DNA from: Paludibacteraceae bacterium
GTDB taxonomy: Bacteria > Bacteroidota > Bacteroidia > Bacteroidales > Paludibacteraceae
Direction: 5' to 3'
Assembly (NCBI GenBank): GCA_905233255.1
Contig: CAJOCN010000035.1
Coordinates: 1-55,236 of the forward strand
DNA: 55,236 nucleotides
Shown here: positions 9,608 to 19,100 of the stretch, one piece after another
Layout of the letters: each line of letters opens with the position of its first letter
Numbering within the stretch: the first letter of the stretch is position 1
Made by a program: the position numbers and the translations under genes
Notes under the pieces: model-generated
Databases searched by the model: none
Seen by the model: only the letters and a program-made list of their open reading frames with translations
Told to the model about the DNA's origin: nothing

Positions 9608-10312
9608 TCAAATTCTCAAATCAGCAATTAGTTTATCGACCAGTTCGGGGACGCCTTCGGTGGCTTTCTTGCGGATATGGGTGATGCGGTCCGCCCACAT
9701 GCCGAACTCGGGTTGTCCGGGATCGACGAAATAGATGGGGCAGTTGGCGGGTGCGTAGTGGATGAGGGAGGCGGCGGGATAGACGTTGAGGCTGGTGCCG
9801 ACGACGACCATGATATCCGCCTCGGAGGCAATCCGGCAGGCTTCGTCGAAATAGGGAACTCCTTCGCCGAAGAAGACGATATAGGGCCGGAGCAACGAGC
9901 CGTCGGGGTGGCGGTCACCGTAGTGCTGCTCCCAGCCATGGAGGGGTACGGTAGCGGTCTCGTTGTTCTCGGACCGCAGTTTGGTGATTTCGCCGTGGAG
10001 GTGCACCACATCGGTAGCGCCTGCGCGCTCGTGCAGGTCATCTATATTCTGGGTGATGATGCGCGTACCCGGAATCGCTTTCTGCAACTTGGCGATCGCT
10101 ATATGTGCGGCGTTGGGCTGCGCCGCCAAGGTGTCCTTGCGGCGGGCGTTGTAGAAATCGACGCAGAGCTGCGGATTGCGGAGCCATGCCTCGTGGGTGC
10201 AGACGTCCTCGATGCGGTATTTCTCCCATAACCCGTCCGAGTCACGGAAGGTACCCAGACCACTCTCGGCGCTCACTCCGGCGCCCGTGAAAACAACGAT
10301 TTTCTTACTCAT
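9608..10312 (-). CDS. cobB: NAD-dependent sirtuin deacylase, CobB/SIRT5 class
   Basis: The 234-residue protein has the sirtuin NAD-binding start FTGAGVSAESG (residues 8-18), TQNIDDLHERAG (about 87-98) and the catalytic histidine in HLHGE (His106). Tyr54 and Arg57 in FYNARR are the pair that lets class III sirtuins accept succinyl- and malonyl-lysine, so it may remove acidic acyl groups as well as acetyl. The four zinc-binding cysteines normally found between HLHGE and the RPYIVFFGE segment are all absent: residues about 110-140 contain no Cys. The small domain must fold without zinc. It starts with an ATGA overlap on the stop of ttcA, so the two are translationally coupled. Confidence 0.92.
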   Translation of the reverse strand: MSKKIVVFTGAGVSAESGLGTFRDSDGLWEKYRIEDVCTHEAWLRNPQLCVDFYNARRKDTLAAQPNAAHIAIAKLQKAIPGTRIITQNIDDLHERAGATDVVHLHGEITKLRSENNETATVPLHGWEQHYGDRHPDGSLLRPYIVFFGEGVPYFDEACRIASEADIMVVVGTSLNVYPAASLIHYAPANCPIYFVDPGQPEFGMWADRITHIRKKATEGVPELVDKLIADLRI

Positions 10313-11034
10313 AGATAGTTCTCCTTGATATTATGTATCGCCCCGTAGATGGAGTCCATGGCCTCGGGGTTGAGGGCTTTGATCTGTGCGAGCAGGTCTT
10401 TGACCTTCTCCCGTGAGGACACGTGTTCGAAGGGGCATAGTTTGACTTGTTTCCGGTAGTTGCGCTCCGAGGCGTAGGCGATGAGGTCTTCCTCGTCGAT
10501 GAGGTAGAGGGGGCGGATGAGTTCGATGGGCATCTTGTCCATCTTCAGCTTGGGCGGCATGGCAGCGACGGCACCTTGATAGATGAGGTTCATGAGGAGG
10601 GTCTGCACCACATCGTCGCGGTGGTGGCCGAGGGCAATCTTGTTACAGCCTATCTCCTGCGCCACGTTGAAGAGTTCTTTCCGCCGGTACCACGAGCAGA
10701 GGAAACAGGGGTTTGCAGGACCGGCTTTGCCTGTAAGACCGCTGTAGGATTCTCCGATCTCCACATCCCTCACGAGGAGGGGTACACCGGCTTCCCTGCA
10801 GAAGTTCTCCAGATAACTCATGTCCGTCTGGTAGGCACGCTCTTTGACGCGTACATGGAGGGCGGTGACGGTGAAGCGGGGCTTGTAGATCTTCGCCCGT
10901 CTGCCTAACAGTTCCACCAGCGCGAGGCTGTCTTTGCCGCCGCTGAGCCCTATCAATATATGGTCGCCGTCTGCGATCAGACCGTAGTCCGCGCAGGCCT
11001 TGTGAAAACGCCGTATGATCTTACTTTCGTTCAT
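10309..11034 (-). CDS. ttcA: tRNA 2-thiocytidine synthetase-like PP-loop ATPase (TtcA family)
   Basis: The PP-loop SGGKDS activates a tRNA base by adenylation; CFLC supplies the paired cysteines that in TtcA hold an iron-sulfur cluster, and a further Cys lies in KLCPFE. TtcA thiolates C32 in certain tRNAs in the cytoplasm. Length (241 aa) and a GHHRDDVVQT motif fit the TtcA/TilS superfamily, with TtcA the better match. The first ATG (11046) lies inside the -7 promoter element, so the transcript cannot contain it; I start at the next ATG, 11034, giving a nearly leaderless mRNA. It heads an operon with the sirtuin and DUF486 gene. Confidence 0.88.
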   Translation of the reverse strand: MNESKIIRRFHKACADYGLIADGDHILIGLSGGKDSLALVELLGRRAKIYKPRFTVTALHVRVKERAYQTDMSYLENFCREAGVPLLVRDVEIGESYSGLTGKAGPANPCFLCSWYRRKELFNVAQEIGCNKIALGHHRDDVVQTLLMNLIYQGAVAAMPPKLKMDKMPIELIRPLYLIDEEDLIAYASERNYRKQVKLCPFEHVSSREKVKDLLAQIKALNPEAMDSIYGAIHNIKENYL

Positions 11035-11043
11035 TTCCGGGTG

Positions 11044-11074
11044 CAAAGGTACAACAAATTTTGCATTTATGCAA
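11044..11074 (-). promoter_or_regulatory. Promoter of the ttcA-sirtuin-DUF486 operon
   Basis: On the minus strand TTG (11072-11074), a 20-base spacer and TACCTTTG (11044-11051) fit the phylum consensus perfectly. It fixes the ttcA start at 11034 rather than 11046. Confidence 0.8.
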
Positions 11075-11198
11075 ATATTCTTTCATTTTTCTTAGCCACA
11101 AGGGCACGATTAGTTTCATCTTTCCTCCTTCATTTTCCACTTTGGCACGGTATTTGCAAATAACCGGTGAACTCACACCAATTAACAATTAAACGAGT

Positions 11199-11627
11199 AT
11201 GAAAAAGATTATGATTCTGGCGATTAGCGCCATCCTCGCGGCTAACATGAGTGCGCAGGAAGTAAAGGCCCGGAAGGGCGAGTGCAAAAAGGAGAAGAAG
11301 GAGTGCAAGCTGTCCCCGGAACAGCGCGTGGAGATGGATATCAAGTACCTCAGCGAGGAGCTTTATCTGGATTCCGCGCAAACAGAGAAGTTCGCTAAGA
11401 CCTACCGCGAGTTTGTTGCCGAGAAGCAGAAGCTCAACGAGCGGTTCAAGGCCAAGTTCGCGAAGGACCTCAATGAGAAGCAGGTACGAGCCGTTCTGCG
11501 CTACCACGGTCCGAAGCACAAAGGCGAGTTCAAGCCGGGCGAGCAACCGAGACGCAAAGGTGATTTCCAACCCGAGCAGGGTAAGAAGCTCGACCACAAG
11601 GCGAAGCGCGAAGAGAAGAAAGATTAA
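11199..11627 (+). CDS. Small secreted basic protein, Spy/CpxP-like in composition
   Basis: A short signal peptide (MKKIMILAISAILAANMSAQ) precedes about 120 very charged residues. Residues 38-100 are predicted helical, with a CKLSPEQRVEMDIKYLSEEL start like the LTxEQ...L pattern of Spy/CpxP periplasmic chaperone-like proteins; the tail is Lys/Arg/Gln-rich. It is expected in the periplasm. Function is not established. It stands alone, with a weak promoter candidate near 11150 (TATTTG) and a clear terminator 3 bases after its stop. Confidence 0.75.
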   Translation: MKKIMILAISAILAANMSAQEVKARKGECKKEKKECKLSPEQRVEMDIKYLSEELYLDSAQTEKFAKTYREFVAEKQKLNERFKAKFAKDLNEKQVRAVLRYHGPKHKGEFKPGEQPRRKGDFQPEQGKKLDHKAKREEKKD

Positions 11628-11630
11628 CCA

Positions 11631-11666
11631 AAAACACCCGAGTCACAATGAGCTCGGGTGTTTTTT
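11631..11666. terminator. Bidirectional terminator between convergent genes
   Basis: CACCCGAG (11635-11642) pairs with CTCGGGTG (11653-11660), flanked by an A-run on one side and TTTTTT on the other. It can end both the small secreted gene (plus) and the lipoprotein/T9SS operon (minus). Confidence 0.85.
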
Positions 11667-11697
11667 CATTTTTCATTTTTCATTTTTCATTTTCTCC
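11663..11697. repeat. Micro-repeat, 7-bp period (CATTTTT)
   Basis: Successive copies of CATTTTT lie just after the terminator and run over the last codons of the lipoprotein gene (its stop is at 11680-11682), shaping its C-terminal Glu-Asn-Glu-Lys. It is one of the window's short-period repeats. Confidence 0.7.
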
Positions 11698-12708
11698 AGG
11701 TATATCCACCCCTTCCATCTGAACGCTTCCGGGGATGATACCGCTCTTGTCGAGGAGGAAGGAAGCCGCGATCTTCTGCTCGGTGGATCCCATGGGTGTG
11801 GTCATGGTAGCGGTAGCGGTGAAGGATGCGCCGTACTGGTTTTGCTCGTTCTTGCCGGTGAAGGTGAGATCCATCTTGCTGATTGAGAGGGTGAATCCTT
11901 CCATGGTCTGCGACATTCCTTTATCGAGGGTGAGGTGGAGCAATCCGTCGGTCGGGTAGAGGTCGCCTACGGCAATCACCATCGGTTGGAGGTTGTCGAT
12001 CAGCACCTCGCATCCGGGGATGGTGTCAATCTGGCTGACGGTCTTCATCGTACCGGTGATGGAGTAGGTGTGGGTCTTCACGTCCGGAGCCATGAAGCCG
12101 TTCTCGCCCAGGCCCTTGATGAGTTCGCGGGAGGTGTGCTCGGAGTAGATGAAGTTCTTGCCGGCGCCCAGTTTGCCGTCCTTGGTAACGACATCAAAGA
12201 CGAGGTTACCGGCTTTGTTCTTACCGGTGTTTTGGATAGTCTGGGTACCCGTGAGGGTAGTGCCATAAACATAGAAACCGGTGAAGGTCGGTGTGAGGAC
12301 TGTGTTCGGGGTCTCGAAGAGTCCGGTAGCGTGGATCTTCATCACACCGGAATGCTCCAGTCCGTCCGTTCCGATGACGGCTTCTTTGCCGTAATTGACG
12401 GTGAGGTCGATGGGCCATGTACCGTCCTGTGGGGTCCAGCTGATCTGCGGATAGGTCTCTCCGGCGCGCAGTGCGGCAGGGGCTCCGGCGCGCTGTTGGC
12501 GGGAGGCGGTAATGAGGGCGTTGGTTACTTCCACAAACGTACCGTTGAAGACGACGGGCATAGCAAAGAGTGCGGCTACGTTAGCGGGTTCGGTTTGGGT
12601 TTGTTCTTGTTCCTGTTCTTGTTCAGGTTGGGTCGGCTCGTTCTGTCCGCCCTTGCACGCAGTGAGCATTACGCTCGCTGCAGCGATAAATAGAAAAGTC
12701 TTTTTCAT
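11680..12708 (-). CDS. Lipoprotein, DUF4925-like beta-rich domain (342 aa)
   Basis: The start at 12708 gives a classic lipoprotein signal with lipobox LTAC; Cys18 would be lipidated. The longer upstream in-frame start (12819) has no signal sequence and is not used. A linker rich in Glu, Gln and Thr follows, then about 270 residues of alternating strands. This resembles calycin-like Bacteroidales lipoproteins such as DUF4925; that assignment is tentative. The gene lies 32 bases after the small membrane-protein gene, so it is probably the third gene of the giant T9SS cargo operon and may have an accessory surface role. Function unknown. Confidence 0.8.
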   Translation of the reverse strand: MKKTFLFIAAASVMLTACKGGQNEPTQPEQEQEQEQTQTEPANVAALFAMPVVFNGTFVEVTNALITASRQQRAGAPAALRAGETYPQISWTPQDGTWPIDLTVNYGKEAVIGTDGLEHSGVMKIHATGLFETPNTVLTPTFTGFYVYGTTLTGTQTIQNTGKNKAGNLVFDVVTKDGKLGAGKNFIYSEHTSRELIKGLGENGFMAPDVKTHTYSITGTMKTVSQIDTIPGCEVLIDNLQPMVIAVGDLYPTDGLLHLTLDKGMSQTMEGFTLSISKMDLTFTGKNEQNQYGASFTATATMTTPMGSTEQKIAASFLLDKSGIIPGSVQMEGVDIPGENEK

Positions 12709-12740
12709 TGTTGATTTATGATTTGCGAGTGCAAAAAAAA

Positions 12741-13148
12741 TTACTTCCGGGTGTCGTTGGAACCTCGATGGGAGGTTAGCGCAAGGTAGGCTACGGCGAG
12801 CATGATAATCAGAATCCACGGCGTGGAACCCACGGGGGATCGGAAATCATACATACCGGTACCATTCCCTCCACTACGCCCTTTGCGGACGCTGCCTTTC
12901 GGGCGCTCCATATCCGTGGGGGTATAGCATGCGCCTCCCTCGCTGTTGAGGGCTGTGAAGTTCGCGGCGCTGATGGCGCTTATGGAGCCGTATGTCTGCA
13001 CGCGGCTGGGGGGCATCATCGCCATTTGTTCGCTTCGCTGCGAGCCGGCGTATGCGGAGGTAGAGCTAAATCCTATCGGCCGGTATTCCACGGCTAACAG
13101 TCGCTCCACTATCCATAAACAAACTACAATACCTAATAATTTTCTCAT
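12741..13148 (-). CDS. Small protein with signal peptide and C-terminal membrane helix (135 aa)
   Basis: I do not recognise this protein with confidence. Residues 1-20 are a signal-like helix. A Ser/Ala/Gly-rich segment follows (YRPIGFSSTSAYAGSQRSEQ), then a basic Gly-rich linker, then a hydrophobic helix near residues 110-126 (WILIIMLAVAYLAL) and a short charged tail. Its ATG overlaps the stop of the 2676-residue gene as ATGA, so translation is coupled to the giant cargo protein. The pairing suggests a dedicated partner for export or anchoring of that protein; this is inference from position only. Confidence 0.75.
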   Translation of the reverse strand: MRKLLGIVVCLWIVERLLAVEYRPIGFSSTSAYAGSQRSEQMAMMPPSRVQTYGSISAISAANFTALNSEGGACYTPTDMERPKGSVRKGRSGGNGTGMYDFRSPVGSTPWILIIMLAVAYLALTSHRGSNDTRK

Positions 13149-16100
13149 TTTATCACCATCCTTTCCGTTTTATCGCCGCGGGAGATGATATATACTCCGG
13201 TCGGCAAAACGGTATTAGAAATCAGGTCGTGTTCTTGTAAGGTTGCTACTTTGCGTCCTAAGACGTCATAAATATATACCATTTGGTCATTTTGCTCTTC
13301 GTTGATGAGCTCGATGCCGGTCGCGATACCCGGATCTACGGCTTCGGGGCTGACGGTGCGATGACCGCCGTTGATATAATAACGAATCTGGTCGTTCAGC
13401 GGCGTTTCCACGCTTACTTTCAGACCGTTGACGATCAACAGGCTGTCCCCCGTGAGCGCGTCGTAGAGGTAGAGCGGCTTACTCCAATCACCCTCGGTAG
13501 CGAAGGAGAGCAGGGTATAGTTGGATATACTGTACCGGCTATCCAGGGTTGTGAACGCGAGCGGTACCATGTTCATCGAGTCGCGCATGTCGTACATCAG
13601 CGCGCGGTTGTCGGCGATGGTGTACATACTGATCGGTGTGGAGAACGAGCCGTCACTGTAGTAGTTCAGACCGGAGGAGATATTGAGTGCATCTTCGCCC
13701 GGCTTGTATCCGCGCGTTGCGTTCTCACTCTCGCCGAGCGTGAGGTACGCCTTGCTGTTGACGGTGTTGCCCCACTCATCGGTGGTCTCGTTAGCCGCGG
13801 ATATGTAGAGGTAGTTGCGGGTTGCGGGTGCCGCGGCTTTGGCTGCGCGTCTGACCGGTGCGCCGGCTCCTCCTCCGCGGATAGAGGCATCATTGACAAT
13901 CGTTCCTTCGCTCGTCAGTGCCACCAGAGCGTCCGGTTCCAGCTTGATAGTCAGGGACTTTCCTTCGGTATCAGCGATCAAACCCACGGCGCGCTGCGGA
14001 GCGATGAAATACTGGCCGGGACCGGTAATGTCACGGACGGTATAGTTCGTACCGTCAATCAGCTGGTAGGCTGTGAAATGGTACGTACCGTCCTCATGCT
14101 TGAGCACGGAGGCGTTATCCAGACAGAGTTGATAAACATCAATCAGCGCCATCGTCGGGTTACCGAAGAAGAAGATATCCGAACTGATCTCGTTGGTCAG
14201 GGTGTACTCCTTGTACTCTTTTGTGCCGAGGGCGGTCTTGTCGTACGCCAGATTGTGGATCAAGTCATCGAAGGCGGGTTTGCTCTCCATCGTGATTGCG
14301 TCTCCGGCGATATAGTCCGAACCGCTCGGGTTCCTGCCATACCCGCGGTAGGCGGTCTCTTGCTTAGGCAGGCGGACGATGATCTCCTCGCCGTCCTCAT
14401 CACTCGGTCCGTAGGTGTTCAGCACGCATGCCTTACCCGGGGTGTACGCCATGTTGAGTACGTTGGTCTGTACCCAATCGACGGAGTTCTTGGATTGGTC
14501 GTAGGTGTACGTGACAGGATTACCTTCCTCGTCGGTGTTGTAGAACGCGACAGGCACAGAGGAGTTGTAGAAACCCTGATAAACGACGTACGGCCACTCG
14601 CGCGGGTTTTCAGTCCAGGAATCTCCTTCACCCTGGCTGAAGGTACCCGGCGCAAAAAGGGAAGCATCGCTCGTCTCGGGGTTCGCGGGGATGTACATGT
14701 CGCCCGAATAAATATGATCGAGCGCGGGCGTGAAGGTCTGCCATGTGCCGGAGGTCAGTTTGACGTCCACCAGGGCTTTGGTGTAGTCCAGTTTCTCCTG
14801 ACCGAGCAGCTGCGCGTTCTTCTTGAAGAGGATCTCCTTGCAGGTGTTCTTGGCGTAGCCGTAGTGGAGGGTGTCTTTCTGCGCCTCTACCACATCGGCT
14901 ACGATCGGCAGCAGTCCCTCTTCGGTCTCGGGGATGATGACGCGGGTGTCGCCCATCGGCACGGTGGCAATGGCACCGTGGTAGTCCTCTTTGTTGACGA
15001 CGGCAGTCCAGTTGTTATCGTCGTTCCAGAAGTTAGCTGCATCGGGGTGGCTCGGGGTCCAGCGTACCGTGTCCGGAGCGACGGCTACGATGAACTCGGC
15101 GTGTCCGCGACATGTACCGTCACCGCCGGCGTTGGAGAGTACTTTGTTACCTCCGGAGACGGAGAAGAACGCCGTTTCGAACTTATACCAATAGCCGGCT
15201 TTCAGTTCATAGTTGTTGGGCGTCTGGTATCCCGGCGTGGGGTGACCGTCGTGAGTACCCGGCTTGACGAGCCATTCGTTGCAACCCTCAGTCGTTGTTG
15301 TCGGTTTCTTGAATACACCGGCAGCGTTGTCGGTATAGGTCTTGTTGGACTTATCGTAGTTATATGCCGTACCGGCGGGGTCGTAGTCGTAGCACCCGCA
15401 GTCGGTTGCCTTGAGGCGGTCGATATAGGCCTTGTTGACCGGAGTGAAGGTGATATATCGGTTGTCCATATCCGCTTCGCCCTCAGCCGGTACTTTGTAG
15501 TAGTTATCATAGAGGTCGTCCTGTACAATACGGTCCTGGTGGTAGCGGAAGGTCTTGGTGCTGCTATTCCACTCGGGGTCGTTGGACTCAATGACATACG
15601 TGGAGTCCCAACCGATTACCACGCCGGCGGTAGCCGCATGCGTGATATCGGCGATGCGCACTTTCAGGTGGTTGTTGGCATCGGTCTTGGAGGCACGGAT
15701 GACGGGCACGATATAACTGTCGCCCACCTTGCTGTCATAACCGAAGCGCAGCGAATAAGCCGAAGTGTCGGTGTGCAGCTCCAGCCACAAGGGGTTGTTG
15801 CAGACGGTGGCGTTAAAACTCTCTCCGGCGTGCGAATACGTGCCGCTCGCGGGCATGGGGATGAGGTAGAAATAGCCGTTTTGCGCATTGCCCAGATAGA
15901 TATCGCGGTACTCCAGACCGATCTCTAATTTGCGGTCGGTGACGATCAGTTTGTTGAGCGTGTTGTATATCTTACGGGCAATCTCCGGCGTACGTCCTGA
16001 CCACTCGAAATCGGAGGGCTTGACATTGTTCCAGTTGGTGACATTACGCATAGGGTTGTCCTCGTCATCTATACGGAAGGTCGCCATCATATCGAAGAAT

Positions 16101-19100
16101 TGCGCACGGGTGCAGCCGTAGTTATCCGTCCACCACTTATCGGTAGCGGCTTGGTTACGTTCACCCTCATCCACACGCAGCAGGTCAAAGCGGCAGTGTA
16201 TGTTCGTTGCACCCGTGACGTTCGGATCGAAGGTCACTGATGCGCGGTAGGTCTCGTTGGCGGCAAGGGGCTTGAGCGCGTCGCCGCTTTTATCATCGGC
16301 GTTGATCTCTTCGCGTGAGTGGTTGGTCCAAGCTGTGCCATCGACTTTCAAGGTAGTGGCATTCTTGATTTTCAGTATATGGAACGTAGCGCAGGAACTC
16401 TCGGTAAAGGTAGGTGCATCGTTCAGGTCGTCCATCATCGTCATACCGATGCGGAAGGTTTTGTTAGCCGTAGCTCCGACCGGCAGGCGGCAGGCAAGGT
16501 AGATAACCCAGTCATTCCCTTCCTTGACGAAGAACTTGATATGCGGTGTGGAGGCGGTACCGAAATCAATAGAACCGCTACTGATGATCTGATCAATGGT
16601 ACTTACGTTTCCCGTCTCGTCAAGGAATTGTGTTTTACGCGTGGTTGCCGCATCGCCGGTGATCGACAGCTTTTTCAGGGCTTGGTCAATCAGTTCGCCT
16701 CGCTTAGCGGACTGGTTCCCCGTGTTATCGCTCAGGCTCGGATCATAATCCGCCTCCGGCACCATGACATAACCGTAGTCATAGCCGGCAGAGGTTTTAA
16801 GGTGCGTCATACCTTCCTGTACGGTGAAGGCATCTTTGATATATCCCGGTTGCACCGAATCGTTTTTATCGGTACTGCTATTCATGGGCACGTAGCCGCC
16901 TGCGTCATTATCCCATTTCTGGAACTGGTACGCTACGAGCATACCCGGTTTATAGAGATCCGTGTCGGCTTTGTAATTCAGACGGATGAGTGCGGTCACA
17001 CTATCGGTCTGCACGCACTCAATCTTGTTTTGGAAGACATTGAAGGTACGCGACTTCTCGATGAACCGCAGGCGGTCGATGAGCAGGTGCGCGTTCTTGT
17101 TCGTCGCTCCGTCCAACATCGCCGTGCAGCGGAAATAGTCATACCCCTTGACATGTTCGCGATCGATAGGCAGCGCAAACTGGTACCACATATGCTCCTC
17201 GTCATAAGGGATCTTACCGGTCTTGAAGCGGTAAATCGTCTCCCATGTCAAGCCTCCGTCTTTCGTACCCTCCAGATCGGCTGTGATCTGCGGGGAGAAG
17301 GAGTTCTTGACGGGGTTGCAGAGGTCCGCTACCAAGTAAATCTTCTGGCTCGAACAGGTCAGCGCCGGGTACTCGAAACGCATGATAGTAGAGCGTTTGG
17401 AATCGGCATTGAGACATAGCATGTAGCCGTTCTTTGCGCCGGCGAGGGCTTCAAACTCCGCATCGGGATTACCGGTGTTCTTACCGCCGTGCGGCACTTT
17501 GAACTTATTGAGGAACGCGTATTCGCCCTTCATCGGCATCTCGGTTACCGAGTCGCGGTAGGTATTGTTAATGACAGAGAGCGGGTAGTGGTAACTGAAC
17601 TCCGTGAAGTTCCACGGGAAATGGTGGTAGTATGCCTTGATCTCCGTAGTGTTGGGAGCCGTCCAAGTGCTCATCCCTAAGTCGTAGAGGACGGTGTAGT
17701 GGTTCTCTATCTCGTCCTCGGAGATGATGGAACCGGCACCCGCTTTGGGGCCTTCTTTATCTGGGTCACGGGTGAGAAGAGTGATCTTAGCCAACTGGAA
17801 ATGCTCGGTACGCAGTTGGTAGTAAATAGTCTGATCGGCACGGGTCAGTTTGCTGTCCGCGATAACTAATGAGCCGTCCGGACGCATCGAATAGCCGGCA
17901 ACATCGCTCACGCTGGCACTCTTGGAATAGTCCCAATGGGTCACCTTTGTCCACGTGCTGTTATCCGTACTCATGTACCATGCCGGGGTCTCGAAGAAGG
18001 TTCTTTCTACTACCGTATTGACCTGATATACCAGCCATGCTTGATAGGCAGTGCTATTAGTACTTCCAGAACGATAAATACGGTTGTCGAATCTGTCACC
18101 AGACCACTGACCGGAAGCGAGATAGCCCTTATGATTCCATCTTGTAGAATATATCGTTACCAAATCTCCGCTGCTAAATCCTGTTGGTAAGTCAGTCGTT
18201 GAGCCGTTATATGAATCAATCCTAAATTCTGCACTTCCTGTGGCATAACCATCGTACCACCGGATATTTTGAGTGCCCCACTCTGCTCCAATCGCCGTAT
18301 AAAGGTTATATAGCCAATAGTTTCCGTATTTGAAATTATGATAATCTGAATTGTCTTGGTGTTGTAGAGTAAACGTATAATCCGTATATGTTCCACCATC
18401 ATTCAATTTAGCTTCAATGGCTTCCTCCAAAGCTTCCTTTGTAGCACCGGAGGGGAGGGGCATTGTACGAGGTATCTCTGAGTTTCCTCGCCCTAAGAAA
18501 TAACCTGTTCCTGTACGAGGGTTAACTAAGATTATAGTCTTTTCTTCATTTTTACCCATTCCTCGAATGGTAGAGTAGTTGAGTAATTCTAATTCAATAT
18601 GGCTATTAATTTTTTTGGATACACCTACTCTTGCATAAGAACTTTCTTTCATCAAATCGCTACTTGACAACCCCGTAGAAGTGCCCACATCCGAAGGATT
18701 AGCATAATAGATATACTGCAACTCGTCCTCCTCGTACATGGGTTCGACATCGGAGGAAACGCCCGCTGCAATCGGGTAGCTCGGTGTGAAAGTCAGCTCC
18801 CTGTTGATAGGAGCAATGATGGTACGTTGCTCAAACCAGTTGGCCCCGCTGCCGTCGCCGCGGCAGTCATTGGCGGGCTGGATATCAAAGACTTGACGGT
18901 AACTCAGTGTCGGTTCGGTTACAGAAGTCAGCGAGACACCTATCTCGCCCCTGTGTTCTATATTTTTATACGCGCTCACGTCGCACGCTACCTTGATGGA
19001 TTGCGTAGCGGGATTTTCGTTCTTGATCACCGGCTCGGGTGTAGCGGTGTTGAGCGTGAAATGCTTGTTGTTATTGATATTAATGTCCCATCTTCCGCGC

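Noticed and set aside
9552..9611. Longer DUF486 start at the TTG at 9611
   Set aside because: It adds a polar 20-residue extension not expected for the family; the internal ATG has a plausible ribosome site.
12709..12819. Longer start of the lipoprotein at 12819
   Set aside because: It would bury the lipobox signal peptide 37 residues inside the protein.
13283..15928. An 881-codon open frame on the plus strand opposite the giant T9SS gene
   Set aside because: Its translation is Val/Gly/Arg-rich without domains, and it lies wholly antisense to a gene with signal peptide, sorting tail and promoter; a codon-bias shadow.
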